The notes under the pieces were generated by a model. The model was not told the origin of the DNA. It worked only from the letters and a program-made list of their open reading frames with translations, and did no database searches. Positions 42,201-57,200 of a DNA stretch of 64,000 bases are shown here, piece by piece. Numbering within the stretch: the first letter of the stretch is position 1; every line of letters starts with the position of its first letter. Source of the stretch: Nectonema munidae (lineage: Eukaryota > Nematomorpha > Nectonematoida > Nectonematidae); the NCBI GenBank assembly GCA_030549495.1, contig JAUIRK010000343.1, positions 186,001 through 250,000 on the forward strand, read 5' to 3'. The translations under genes and the position numbers were made by a program.

Positions 42201-45200
42201 TGTTCAGTCCCTTTGTACTTTTTGCATGTAATCCCAAAGTACTTTGTTGATTTTCTATCCTTAGAGAAATTTTAATTTCTTCACATTTTTGTGAATTGAT
42301 GGCAAATTTTAAAAGTTTTTCTCATTTTTAATAACCTGTTTGTATTCTATGCATATATTTCTTTATATGCCGACCCAAAGAATTGGCGCCCGGGCATATA
42401 CCTCCTCTGTCCCCACATATGTGAGGGCGTTATTTAATTTTTGAAAAAGAGTCTATTAAAAAATAGAAAACCATTCTTAGATTACAGTGATAATTTTTTC
42501 AAACAATACATATACACACATTTGAGGGTTTTTTTATTAAGATAAAATATCTTTATCATTATATTAAATATTTTGCTCAAGCGATCATCGCCTAGACATG
42601 CCTGTCGCTTTGAAAGTATAGCTCTCCGAAAGCAAAAATAAGTGCGAGTAACTGGGAAAGAAAAATACTAGGTGGATTGATAGTTTTGCAAAGATGGTGT
42701 ATTTTTAACACAAAATTTTAGATTAAAATATCGTAATTTCGAATAATACCATTTTTTCGTGTATCTAATACATCCTAAAATATTTTCTGATTAATTATTT
42801 TCCTTAAACATATAGAATGAAGGTCTAACAAGTTTTTTATGTATTAATCAGGGTCTCACGTTGTTGAAATTTTGAGGACCACGGATTTTTTTAAGTTACT
42901 CGAAAATCTGTGATCAATGTGCTCATTTTTCATCTAATAAAAATATCTTCTATATGCTACATTCATTATTTTATTGCTTCTGCAACTCGACAACTTCTTG
43001 GTGAATTATTCTCTCTAAAATTTTATTTAACCCTTATTACCCCTTTGGGTCCATTTTGGTTTTTTTCTATTTTAAAACTCTAAAAAAATTTTTTGTAGAA
43101 ATTTTTTTGATACTCGTGCTTTTTTTTTGTTGATAAAGTTTTTTGTGCTTTTTAGTTTATTAGAAGATTGATACAACTGAGAAAAAAGTCACACTAAGCC
43201 CCTTCGGGTCCATTTTGTACAATGTATTTTTTTTTAATAACATGCTTTAAAATTCAAATTTTTAAAAGTAACAATATTTTTTGTATTAGATATAAACAAC
43301 GATAATATATTTATTTCAGATAAAAAAATTATAAAGTTGATATACTTCCTGTAAAGCTCGCTGATCACTTAGTTTACTTATTTTTAAAAAAATTTTGAAA
43401 TTTTTTTCTTACTCCATTCTGCTAAAATGTCAAATATCATATTGAAAATATCTAAAAAAGAATTTTAGTGAGCCTCGTTTAGATTCTTCTAAGAATATGA
43501 CTTTCTTTCTGAACTTGAAGTACCTTTCTGTAAGAAGACACTAGTTCAGATGATTGTTTGAAAATGATTCTCAAGAGATTTTGTAAGAGTGTTTTTTCTA
43601 AAGATGGTATGATTGGAAGTAGTCCTCCAAATAATTTAGGAGGTTCTCACAATATCATTTTAAAGATTTTTCAAATAATATTTTACTTTTTTTAAAATTT
43701 TAAATGTTTTAAATAAATATTAAAGGTAAAATTAAAGATAAATGTGTTTTAAAGAAGTAGGGAAAGATTTTTAGGGTTTTGATTTTGTTGTGTGTTAGTT
43801 AAAAAATTAAAAAATTATGGATAGAAAATTTTTAAAATATAGAATCGTTTGAAGAATTTGTGCATAAGATTTTTAAAAATAAGAAGTTATAATTGAATTC
43901 TTTTTGTTGAAAATTAAAAGTTTGTAAAGTTTTTAGATTTGAAAAAAAATAGAAGTTTTGGATATTATGGATTATAATTTGGATAAAATTGAAAACTTGA
44001 TTAAAAATTTAGGGGAAATTGTTATGAGTTTTGAAGTAATATAACTTACTTATAATTTTTTTTTCATTTTACTAGAAAACTTAAAAATAAAATTATTGGT
44101 GGGTATAAAAAAAAAGAATTTTAGGATTTTAGTTCATTAAAGTCGTTTAGTATATTCTTTTTTACTTCAATGAAGATTAAATTTTATCTTATATGTAAAA
44201 TATAAATCTGTAGTTTTAAAGTACTTATCTCTGATAAAGAAGTTAAATAATTAAAAAATTGATGATAAAGGGCTACAAAAAGGTTAATTTATCATATCTT
44301 ATAATGTTTTAGAAGAAAAGAGATGGTGTTTATTTTATAAATTGTATATATCTGCTTAATGGTTTTATTTTTGTGAAAGATTAAAAATTGAAAGATTCCT
44401 TAAAAAAAGACTTTTTTGAAATTTAGAAAGAACTATAAAGGACATTAAAAAGAAAAACTATGAAGAATTTACTAAAAAACTTGTTGAAAAATAAAGTTTT
44501 CCAATAAAACTTAGATGTGAAGAAAAAAAGAATTCGAGTAGGTGTCTATGTGTGAAGGGACAAAAGTTTGACTCAGTATGTTTTTATGTGAAAAATATGA
44601 AGGAAATTATGTAGTGTCTGTAAAAAGGTATTTAAATTTTATTTGTTATATCTTTTTTAAATAAAATTTTTAATAATTCTGTTTGTTTGAAGGTTTAAAT
44701 AAAAGAAAATACGAATTTTCACAGAATAATAGAGTAAAATTTTGAAAATTTTATCTATGAATATGTGTATTTAGAAATAATAAATGATTTAGGTAAAAAA
44801 AAAAATAAAAAAAATACAAAAAAAAAGATTTGCGAAGGGGTAATTAGCATGAATGAAGGGGTAAAAGGGTTAAAAAAATTTCCCTTCAATAAAAACAAAT
44901 ATAAAGAATATATAGACATAATTTTGCGTTAACCGAGGAGGTGTTCTTAACCCATTTTACGCTAATGTTTCAATATAGGAATATACAAATAATCAACCTT
45001 GTGAAAAAAAATATTAGTGCTAGTGATGAATTTTTATAAATTTTATTAACATAAACTTAAAATTCTTTAAAATTTCCATTTTATAAATAAAATTTATACA
45101 TCAATAAAATTACGCGCTAGAATGTGTTAAAGTGAGTCAGAACTTGTTGACAAAAATACTTCATAAATGAAGGTTTTTATAACCGGAAGTTGTATTTTAA

Positions 45201-48200
45201 AAAAAGTTCTTTATTTTCTGAAAAGGATTTTCGGCGGAAGAAATCGTTAAAAAGATTGAACTAGTTTTTTGAGAAGTTTTAGGTCGATGACTTTCCAATT
45301 TCAGTGGAGAAAAGGAAATTCATCCCCCAATCGGTTTGGCTTAGGATTTGGAATTGATATACAACTATCTGTAATGTTAGAATATTCTTATAGAAACAAG
45401 AACGGTTTCGCCTTCTTAACGTAGGGGAAAAATCTATCAAATGATGCTCGCGTCAATTTGACCGTAAATGTGAATAAGCAGAATTTCAAAGTTTATTTAC
45501 ATGAATTTTTTATTTTAACTATTTGTAAAACCAAGTTTAAATCGTATATTTTATACAATTTATCTTTTAATGATATATCTGTCATATATAAGCGACGCGC
45601 ATCTGGGAGGCTGGTACAATGTGTTTCGAAGGATGGCGAAAAGCCTTTTACACCTAAAGTTTTCTCCCATATGGATTGCGTTGATTCAGAACAAGACATG
45701 TATTCCAGGAAGGATAAATAAGCCAGTATTTGCTTGAATTTCTTCAATTTTAATTTTAAAATATTTGTGTTCATTTGACAATTTTGTTTCCACTGATGAT
45801 ATTCATAAGATTATAACGTAAAATAACTTGATTAATCAATAATTAATTTTGATATTTTTAGTTAACCTTTTTTCCTTGTTGCTTTGGAATAAATGAATTC
45901 CATACCATACAATTATTTTATGCTGTTATCACAAAACTCGTTGATATTATATTCATGCTACTAAGTTCATATAAAAAATCATTTTCTGAATTACGAAATA
46001 AAATCAGAATTTAGAAGAAAACTGTATCGGACATTTTGGAAAAATGGAATAAAATAAAGTTTTAAGGGTCATATTGACCCGAACATTAAACTTGTAGGTT
46101 TTCCCAATTTACGATGAGAGACATAAAGAAAGTAAAACATTGTACTTGCTTGATGTATATACCTCAAAATAAATAAAAGTGCTTCATTTTCATTGTAAAA
46201 ACAAGTTATTTTTAGATTAGATACAAAAGGCTCTTCTCGTCAAATAGATCCGAAACACGTTAGAAGGTCCTACAAAATGGATTAAAAAATTATCTTTTCT
46301 AACGTGTTTTCAATGAAAAATCTTTTTTTGCAGTTTGACAAAAGCATAAAAAAATTGTAAAATATCTATACAATTTATCATGAAAGATTATTATTATCTT
46401 AGTTACCGACGCGAATTTGTATCGATTGCCCATATTGTCACATCATTTTGGTAAGGAAAAGCCTACGTTTTCTAATGATACACTTCACAAAAATAAAACA
46501 TTTAGTATTTATTGTCTGGTTTATTCTCTCTCTAAATTATTTTTTGAGGACCAGAATTTTCAAAACGTGCTCTCTTTTATAATGGAATTTTATGTATTAC
46601 GACTATCATTTCTTGGTGCACCGGTGTTGATTGCCTATTCTTTAACAGCATCGGTAAATGTTCCATTGTTTGCCTAACTTGGAAAATCTTAGCAAATGCT
46701 TAATACATAAGAAAATAATACTTGTAAATTAACTACAGTGAAATCTCAAAGTCGGGAGAGTTAATTACGAAATTAATTAATTAATCTCGAAATGTCACTT
46801 CTTTGAATACGAGATAAGAAGACACGATAGCAAGACAATAGAGAACCGTAAATTTGCGATTGACGCGATCAAAAGATGCGCTAATTTCAATTGAGTACCA
46901 TAATGCGATCAGTTTAATCTGCTCTTGACTACAGACGCCTACTCGTTGACATGTATGGATAGCGACAGCAACAACAATGTATTTCCTGGACACTCCACAT
47001 CTTTATACACGCTGGTTCCACTAACTCTACTGACACTGGTGATGATCCCGAGGACGAGATACCACTGGCTGAACTTGTCAGACGAGCCACTAATGCAGGA
47101 GTCGACTCCCCAGTCTCATTTACTGAGTACGTCTCCATCGACAATCAAGACATCGTAACAATAGAACAATTAACATACCAAACTTATTGTAAAGACAATC
47201 ACAGACAAACAGTCCTAGTACCACTTACACTAACGGTGATGATAAAGATTCCTACTCTGATGCCATTGCCACCACTCCCACGTATTCTGTTGCACATTTT
47301 AGTACTAAACTGAAGAAATTTTTTACAATATTGTGAAAATACTAATGAAATATTGTTCTCACATCTGACTAATTAAAATTTTTGGCGACAATGTAACAAG
47401 CAAAAGCCAAAAACAAACCATCATGCAGAATGAATAATGAGTTGTATATATTTAAAAAATATTATTATATCTTTTCTTTTTCTTTTATTTGACATTATTA
47501 TACACGCAATGAGATGTGTACCACACAGTGTATAGAAAAAAAAGGCAATCCGGGTTTCTCTAAGTAATCTGAGATTCCCCTATTATAGCCCATCATCAAA
47601 ATAGCTTCGGATGCGTTGAACCTTTTGCCATTCCCCTCGAACTTCTCTAGACATATATGATTTTTAACTCATCATATGCCTTGCATCTCAATCGTTTCAT
47701 TTTATTGCGTTTATCTTTGTTTTTGCTCCGTTCATCACTGAGATTTAACTATTGGAGCTGGTTGTACTGAAAAGTTTCTATAGGAGCTCCGTATTATTAT
47801 ATAACTTCTTAAGATGGGCTGAGTATGAGAATACTGAAGTCTTTTCTTTAATACTGTGCAAGAACGCCTTAAGACTTCGATTTGAAGTGTTCATGGAAAG
47901 ATACTAATCTAAAAGTTCGAATCTTTATAACTTGATCGGAATCTTTAGAAAATATCGAATAGGTAGATGACTAGTATTCAACGTTTCTCCCAGAGATACG
48001 TATTATAATTTGAAAAATGCATCATCCAATATACTATGAAAAATGGTTTTATTTGTATTAACAAGTTTCTCGATAATATCTTTAAGACTAACTTTTACCC
48101 TAAAAAACCAAATGTAATATCGCCCTGCATCTTATCAACAACATAATATTAAAAAATATTTCTTATATTTTTGAAATCATTCAATTGTTCCTCGTATCAT

Positions 48201-51200
48201 CATCATCATCATCCCATTTTTCAGTGATACGAAAAATTTTCTTCATCAAATTTATGTATGCAGTGAAATGAATGGAATATATCTTCCGTGTCTCATTTAT
48301 TTGTGTTAAAAATTGCGAATTTCCTATAAGTTGATAAAATATGTATATTTTTCCATGATTTTTTGCTTCAAAAAAACATGCTTTTTATAAACTTGTGTAT
48401 CCTTTTTCATAAATTTGTATTCAATGTGATTTTTCTTCTTTATTCTCATTTATAAATGTTACAAAATACGCTTTCTTTAAACGCTTTATCAGGTGCGTCT
48501 GATTCGATGTAAATTTTCTAAAGAATATCATACTTTTTAGTCATTATAAATTATGATAAAAAAACGTGTTATATACTCTTGTAATTTTTACGGAGCACTC
48601 TATGAAATACAATGGGAAGGCTTACATTCTTTTCTTTGGCATTAAAACTTTAAACTGTCGGTCGGAGTTTAGAAGCCATTTGAAAGAAAGAGAATGAGTA
48701 ACAGCATCATACCTACCATATTTTTATTCAAATTTGTATTCGATTTATTCAGCATATTTACCTTGAATAAACTAACGCCTTGTAATAATCCGTGTCAATA
48801 ATTCCTACCTAATGTTGGAATGTGTGCTCTGTGGATACGTCTACTTTTCTCTGCTACTTCACACTTGTATACTATTTTTACTTGTTTTAGTTTCCTCTTC
48901 GTTCAATAGTAGTAGTGGTACCACAAGTAGAAAGCCTTCTTTCCAAGAAAATGAAATTGCAATCCAAAACGATGCCACGTTCCTCTCTATCACCGACACA
49001 AATCAACGAAAGAAAAATAATTTTAGGTTTGCTTTCCGCCATTCTTATTTTCCTCTCATAATCCTTCATACCTTTTGCGAAATAGAAGGTGGTTCACAAA
49101 TCCTGTTAAGAAAAACTGCAAATCTGGAACTGAAATATCGAAACCTTCTCTCAGCGTAGAAACTGAGGGTTCCACTTCCAGATCTGTCGAGTTATATCGT
49201 AAGATTAAGGTGCGCACAATCTCTATTTATAAAAGCTTGTCTCAATATTCACTCCTCTTTTCTCCTTAGAAAATGGCGAGTTTCAATACAGATAATCAAG
49301 AAACTGCTTCATCCAAGTTTTGTGAAAATAAAGTATACGATTGTTTCGCTTTATACTCTTTCAAGAAATAATTTCATATTTTCTTTGCTCTATAGCCATC
49401 AAGTGATGTTGTGAATAATGGTGATGTTTTGACTAATCCAACTACAGAGAATAATATCAACGAGCAAGAGACCAAAATAACTCTGAACATCGATACCGAT
49501 GACTTCAAAAATGAAGAATTGAATTCCTCAGATCTACCCAAACCTATGAAAGAACTTGGGAATACTTTTTCCAACGCGAAAAACGTCTATTCAGCGTCCA
49601 CAGTAATGCATAAGGGTTGAGAATCCCATATCTGAGATTTTAGAATTCTACATAATTACATTTTATAGAAAGAAATATGTCATAACTTTTTTTGACTAAA
49701 ATCTAATGGTAGCGAAAGCTTATTCCTGTTCTTTGCAAAATGTATTTTTCGCAATTTTCAAATTATCACGAGATATATGATGTGAATTTTATAGCGTTCA
49801 AATTCTTATCAAAAATTGTATCAATTTTAGAACTATTAACTTTTTCATCCACAAGCTCTGTGGCCAAAGGAATTGTGATAAAGGGTTCTCAACTTGTAGA
49901 TTCTTCCTATTTGTCTTTTTTTCATTTTCTTTTTTGTGCTGTAGGAAGTAGAATTCCTTGATACTCCACTCAATAATTTGTCAACCTCTTCATCTCTTCA
50001 CGCTTCAGATAAAGTTAGCATCTCTGAGTTTCAAAATCTAGATGCCGTTGAAGACGAAAGTGTGGTTTCTGAGGAGCAGCCTCCCAACGTAAAATGTTCC
50101 GAGGATGTGGCTGAAGACGCTCATAAAAGGGAATTAGAAGGAGCCTTTCAGAAGCGCAAGTACATTCTCATGGAAGTTGTCGAGACTGAGGAAGAATATG
50201 TAAAGGATTTAGGGCAGATTGTCAACGGTTATATCGCCATCGTCAAGGGAAACGAACTACCTCCGCCAAACAATGGCCAGGTATCCTTCAATATTTGCAT
50301 CCCGGATTCACTGAAAGAACGAGAAAAAATTATATGGGGAAACATCGAGCAAATTTATGAATGGCATCGAGAGTAAAATTTTTCTTATTTATTTAAACCG
50401 CAAAACCATCTTGTTCACATTTTTAGCACTTTTCTAAAAGAGATAAGATGTTGTTTGCAAGATCCCGAAAGATTGGGACTTATTTTTACAAGATATGTAA
50501 GTCTTTCTTTTTGGATACAGATCATATAACACGATTAAAAATAAATGCTATCTATTGAAATTGATTTTGTAAACATGAAAAAGAGAAAAACTCTATTGCT
50601 ACTGGTAACTTACGTTAGTCTTACTCTCTTGTATTTTTTATTTCAGGAAAGACGTTTTCACATGTACGTTGTTTATTGTCAGAATAAACCAAAATCTGAA
50701 TTCATCGTCTCAGAATACATTGATAATTGCTTTGAGGTAAACAGTATTTAGCATTTTGATGTTAAATCGATTGAACTAAATGTTTTTATTCTATTTCACT
50801 CTTTTCCTCATTGAAATAGGAAATACGACAGTACCTGGGACATAAATTAAATTTGGCGGATATGCTAATTAAACCTGTTCAGAGAATTATGAAATACCAG
50901 TTATTGTTGAAAGATTTCTTAAAGTATACGAAAAAAGCTGAATTACCTCAGATTTCCTTAGAAAGAGCTGTTAACGTCATGTCAATTGTACCCAAAGCTG
51001 CCAATAATATGATGAAATTTGGACGCTTACAAGGATGGGAGGTATCTTTACTATTAATCTTAAAATCTCAAACTAAGTTCTTTTTTTGTATATTAGTTAA
51101 AAACCTCGGTGCAACGAAGTTGAAGGGGGTTACTACAAAACGAGTTTCCCTATAGCCGTGGAGTAAAATTATAGAACTACAATTTTGTTTTTTACTTAGT

Positions 51201-54200
51201 TTTATTATCTTTCAATAAGTTAATGCTAATATGGGGTCATTCATTGCAAATGACGACAACTAATTTTTGTTCTCTTTCTACCCCTGCTCCTCTCTCTTCA
51301 AATTTTTAACCCCATCTCTCCTCCTTGCTTTGGTTGACGTCATTTATGAGCAATCCCTAATACTAAAAAATACAACAAAACATTGTGCCTCGTCATAAAA
51401 TTATCGCATTTGACGTATCCGATATCTCCAAACTTTAATCACGTGCAATGAAAAATGCAATTCTTGAAACATATTAAAATGCAAATTTATTAAAATTATT
51501 CTAATGTTGACACATTGGTGGAACACTTATTTGTAACATGCTTATTTTCTTTACAATCTTCACATGTTATATAAATCTAATTCTTTTGAATCCAGTAATC
51601 AGTAAGCAGACAGAAAAGAAATTTCGTTCATCATTACCCTTTGTATTCTCTCATATAAATCATGAACCAAGATGCTACTTTTGTACTTGAATCTCAATGA
51701 ATTTTAACGTTATTACAAGTATATTTATATTTTTAGATTCAAGCAAGCATTCCTTTTCTATTTTCATCGTTTTTTAATCTTGACGCAAACTTTTATTTCA
51801 ACAACTAGGTGCTAAAAATGTCAAGTTTAACTGAATTTCCTATGTAATAAATCTATAACTGCCAAAAATTTTGACATCCACGTAGACATCTGCATCCTCC
51901 TTGACGATGTGTATTCTCATCAGTGATGCCAATTTGGAGATGAACTTGCCAAATTTATCCACTTCATTTTTCTTTTAGCGACAGATTTTTTATTTATTCG
52001 TATATATTATCAAAGTGGTTTTTAGTTTTGTTGGCATATATAAAAATATAATATAGAAAATGCAAGTTAAAAGGATTAATTTTTGGCATTAATGAGGCGT
52101 GTGTACAAGTTCTTGGATTCGATTTAGGATCAAGACTTCTTTGCTCGTAGTTCGACTCAAACATTGCATTACGACTTGGTGATGAAAACACTCACTCAGA
52201 ATATTTTAACAAAAACGGATTTTCAATGGAAAAAACTTAATACAGTTAAATCGCAGGAAAAACACACACTTTATAATTTTTGACAAAGGTAATTTAAGCA
52301 TTTTAATGATAACCCTTTTCAAGATTTTGTAAACTTTATCTAAAGTGTTTTGTTTACAATATTTAAATACAGACGCTTGTTCAGTCAACTGAATATCATT
52401 AAAACTAAACTAAGAAATCTAAAAATTATATTCCTTATATTATTATGTGGTTTGAAAAATAGCAGTAAATATTGGAAAGGGCCTTCTGAGGTTATTACAA
52501 AAATTCGGTATTTATAAATCTACATCTAGTGGAATTTTTGAAGATTCTTTGAAATTCTTATATTAAATTAATAAAAATATTTGTAATTTTATGTACTTTT
52601 TAGCGGCATTTTTATTTAAAACTAGCTCTACTTTTATTTTTGAGAGTTGGCAACACTGAATTTCTCATATCCTCATTCCCCAATCTAAATTTTTTTTAAT
52701 TTCATTTAATTCCTGTAATAAAAAAATAGTGGAAATGTTAATAATAATAATAAATGAAGTAATTGAGCTTTACTTTTAAATTTTGTCGATTTTCATTTCT
52801 AAATATCTCTTAAAATTGGGCGACTTTTTATTTACTTGCCTTAATTCCAACAAAAAATTAAAATACCAAATTTGTTGATTAATATGAAGATGCCGATTTT
52901 ATTACTTATTGCTTACTCATTAATATCAATTCTCTTCAAACGTTTCAATGTGGTTTTTTAGGCTAAACCGGCCACACTCGGAAAGCTATTGCTACAAGAT
53001 GGCATCTCACTCTGTCAGAATTGTCCGCCATCAGCTTTCAAACCTAAAGACTTTCAGGTGTTTGTTTTCGAGCAAATCGTTATATTTAGCGAACCACAAG
53101 GAGGAAAAAAAGATAACTTCAGTATTCCAGTGTTTGTGTATAAAGACAGTGTAAAGGTAAGCAAGTAGCATTGTCTTAGTGCTTTTGTTTCTAGCGATTT
53201 GTTTTGTAGGTTAACAAATTATGCCTGAAAGAGAGTGTTGAAGGAGATGAGTTGAAGTTTATACTGACGAATAAGCAGCCTGACAAAGCAGAAGTCAATT
53301 TTACGCTTAAGGCAACCACTGCTGAAATGAAAACCATATGGGTCAATCAAATTCGCTCTATCCTTGATATGCAGCACAACTTTTTAAAAGCACTTCAAAG
53401 TCCCATTTCATACCAGAAAGATCTTTCAACGGTTAGTCTTGCTTTTCCTATAAACGATAACAGCACAAATTTTGTTCTATCAATTTTCAGCATACTTCGC
53501 TTAACCCTTTAAAACATGTCTCGCCAACCAATGGTCCATGGTCCACGAAAAATCTTAAAATGTGCTATCCTTTTTCTAAACTTCTTGTCTTTACCCAACC
53601 CAACTTATTTTAAGTTTCGAATATAATCTTCACCCAAAACAAAGAGTTAGTTGTTTTTATTTAACCCATTTGTATTAATCTTTCATGCACAATGAATCAC
53701 AAGTGGCGCGCAAACCAAAAATACTCTACTTTTAAGTTATTAAATTCATTCAAAATTAAATCAGGTGTTTATTTTTTCCAAAACCAATGCCTTGAAAGTG
53801 TAAAGCACATTTTTTTGACAGTTCATATTTTATTGAAGGGTCGGAAAGATTTCTAAATATAAAATTAGTGCGCCTTTAGTTACACATGGATGTCTGTTTA
53901 AAAGACCTACTAAATAGACTTATATTTCTGATTAAGGACATTTTTGTTATAAACATGTTGATAAAGTTTATAAAATTTATTTTTTCCCTTACGCTAGATA
54001 TGTAACAATTTTTCATTTATTTGAAAAAGGTATCTGTCCTCAAATGGGCTCATAATGCAAGGGAAGGCTTGATGAAATTGTTCTGGTCGATTTTAGATCG
54101 TGATATCCTTATATTTGTAAAGTTGTGCAAGATCATTTTTGCATTGCATATGATACGGATAAAAAATAGACCACAATCACACACCATAACACCTCATATA

Positions 54201-57200
54201 GTTTCCTTTTCTTATATAAAGTTTAGTGTTTTCATAATTTTACCCGTTGACATTTATTTTTAGGATCTGACAAATATTTTGAATGTAGGTAAACATTCGC
54301 CATCACCAAATTCATCCTCTCCCTCTAAAATGAACAAAAAGTATTTAAGCAATATATTTAATAAAACCAAAGTTACAAACCCAAAAGAGCCTATAAATGA
54401 CGAAGATGGGTCGAATAGCAAGGCATTCATCAGGTAAAATTACATTAATTCGTCCTTACTCCTTTTGTCTTGAATAGCCGTTTAGCTACGTTTTCCTTGA
54501 GTTTTATGGAGCCAAAGTAAAAAAAATTTTTTTTTAAGATCTTCTTTTCCTCCTTCCTACAAAAAGAAGAAGAACAGTCTCAAATTTCATACTGGAATAT
54601 CTCACACAGATCTTTCAACTTCCACAAATACTCTTGACATTGTTGATAAAGTATGTTTACATCCTCTCTTCTATATTAAAAAGCATGAATCTTCCTTTAT
54701 GCGAACATTTTAGCCTGATACTAAAATAATTTTATGTTTGTTAATGTTTTTGCTCAATTCGTAAGATTTTTAGTCTCAAGGGGTTGTATTGTGGTTTTTA
54801 AATTATGTTGTTATCTAATTAGTATATGTATTAAATGAAATTGCTAAGAATAAGAGTTTCTTGGCATTCTCAACATGTATGCTCAATTATTTTATACTTT
54901 ATCCATATTTCTATCACAATTTTGAATTCTTATTCATTATGTCGTTTATTTTTTTTCGTAGTTAACAAGCAAATGATACACACAAGTGTTTGATACTTTG
55001 ATGTTATTGCTAATGCATAGCTTAGATTCAATGATTATGTATAATCAGTAATTGAGGACAGATTATTAGTTGACAAGCATTAATCATTTATCAAAATGAG
55101 TGAAGTATCTATCTTGATAGAATTAAATGGAGAATTCTTGTCAAAAACGTCTATGTTTAATATAGGCAAGTTTATAGGTTCTCAAATGGATTCACCATAT
55201 TCAAGAGTTTTTATAGATAAACTTCCAGGTGAATTTTACATTTGGCTTCTTTAACACAATGATAAAACTTATTAAAAGTTTCACATTTGTATTTTTAATC
55301 TGAAAAGCATATTTCTTGTCAACCATATGCTATGAAAACACAAGAAATTTCCCATACCTCTTTATACTTGGTAAAAGTAAACAATTAGTGCAAAAATTGC
55401 TATAGAATTTTACAATTTGCCACTTTTATTAAAAAGTCTCTAAAAACATAGATTGTAAGGACTCTCCACCCAAGATTTTTTAATTGAGCATGTCAATCTC
55501 CTGAGTATATAACTTCTTTAAGTTATTATAATTTTCCATTACCTCTTTTACACATTTATAATTTAAACTGGAACTTTTTAGTATCTTCATTAATGTAGAA
55601 ATCGAAAATGTGCTTCCAAAATACGACGTTGGGAACCAGTAAATGTGATGGTTTAACAACACCATTTTTTATAGGGGTCGCCTCTTGTAATCTAAATTTG
55701 CAACTCCTGTTTTAGCCGACCAGTGTTTCACTTTTGTATCAAGCTGTAATCATTTCAATCTAAAGGCAGGCATTGTCATCATTTTCATTGAGAATATTTT
55801 TTTATTTTCAAATAACCTTTTAGACAAGGGTCCATCAAAGGATCGATAAATTGACTCCTTCTTTTCAAGCATATCTTTGAAGCTTTTTGATTAGAAATAG
55901 GGACAATGCTGTAACTAATTTGATCTACTGACACGTAGAACACTTTTTTACTTGTACTTTTAAATCTCCGTTTATGATTTTCTACAGTACTAGTAAAATA
56001 TGAAAAATTTTTATTATTATATTTTTACACTTAAAAATTAGACATCTGATATTTTGTCTATTCTTTGAAGGCAAAAAATGTGAGTTGTGTTGGTTGATAA
56101 TGGCAAAAGATTCTATGACATGCGTAGGTCGAGGGGTAATCAATAGCCTATTTCCCTGTTTTAGCCTTAGTTTCACTGACTAAATTAAAAAATTTAACAA
56201 AACGTGCTTAGTAAACACAGTCCAGAAACGAATAAACATTACGAAGTAAAGGGGCTTATTTGGAGTCTAGAGGTGGCTTGAGTGTACTAGAGAGTTTCGA
56301 TTCAAAGCAACAATCAACATAAAATTGTCACATTTTTTAATTTGAAGCCGTCATTCTGCTCGCTCCCCTATCAACAAGAAATTATTCATAGCCTCGTAAC
56401 AGGAGCGTACTACATCTAAGTCTTAAAATAAGAAATCTTTCTTAGTACTAGTTTGTAATGATTTTAAATAGATCAGGGTTTAAATCAGGCCAATCTTTAC
56501 ACTGCTCATCATTATAAATATGATACCGTTTTATCAATTATAAAAGTAATCACTTATATTGCGGGTATGCGTATGTTTCTACATTTTACAAAAAGAATTA
56601 AATCTATCAAAGTCTTATTTTAAAATTATATTTTAATAGCTGTTATTTAAAGTTATGTTTTAGTGATGGTGGTCAGTTTGAGTAAAAACAGATATGTTCG
56701 TTTTAAACACTTTGCGGTTTAAGTAACTAAGTTGAAAGGCAACGCCGTATTGGAAATGTGTTACAACAACAATTCATGCACATCGTATGCAGGCCATTTT
56801 TATTACTTGGAATAAACTTTTCAACGCACACGTTTTAAAGAGAATATTTTACACTAAGTGAATTTTAATATTAAAAACTACTAAATATGCTTCACAAAAA
56901 ACAATTTGTATGTCAGTGTGTGAACAATTCTTTGTATTGTGCGTAAAAATGGAATAAAATCCTCTTTAATATTTGTATCTACTGAGAGAATGTTTTTTTT
57001 ATTTTATGGAATTTATTCACTAAGATTAATCGATCACGAATATTCTTTTGAAGTTCTTTATTATTTAGCGTTTGCTTTGAAGTGAGAGATAAGAGTGGAA
57101 ATGAAAGATGTGTGTTAACTCTCTGAGAAATTCATTCAATAAGTCAATTTTTTCCAAAAAAATACAAGTCTAAAAAATAGAAATTTTTATGCCAAAAATA

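Noticed and set aside
45421-46061. A TTAA-flanked element between 45417 and 46062
   Set aside because: TTAA sites are present, but the two ends are not inverted copies of each other; TTAA is common in AT-rich DNA.
46417-46677. Plus-strand frame [18 protein letters not shown]...
   Set aside because: Possibly a transposon remnant, but I could not match it to any family and it lacks splice or start support.
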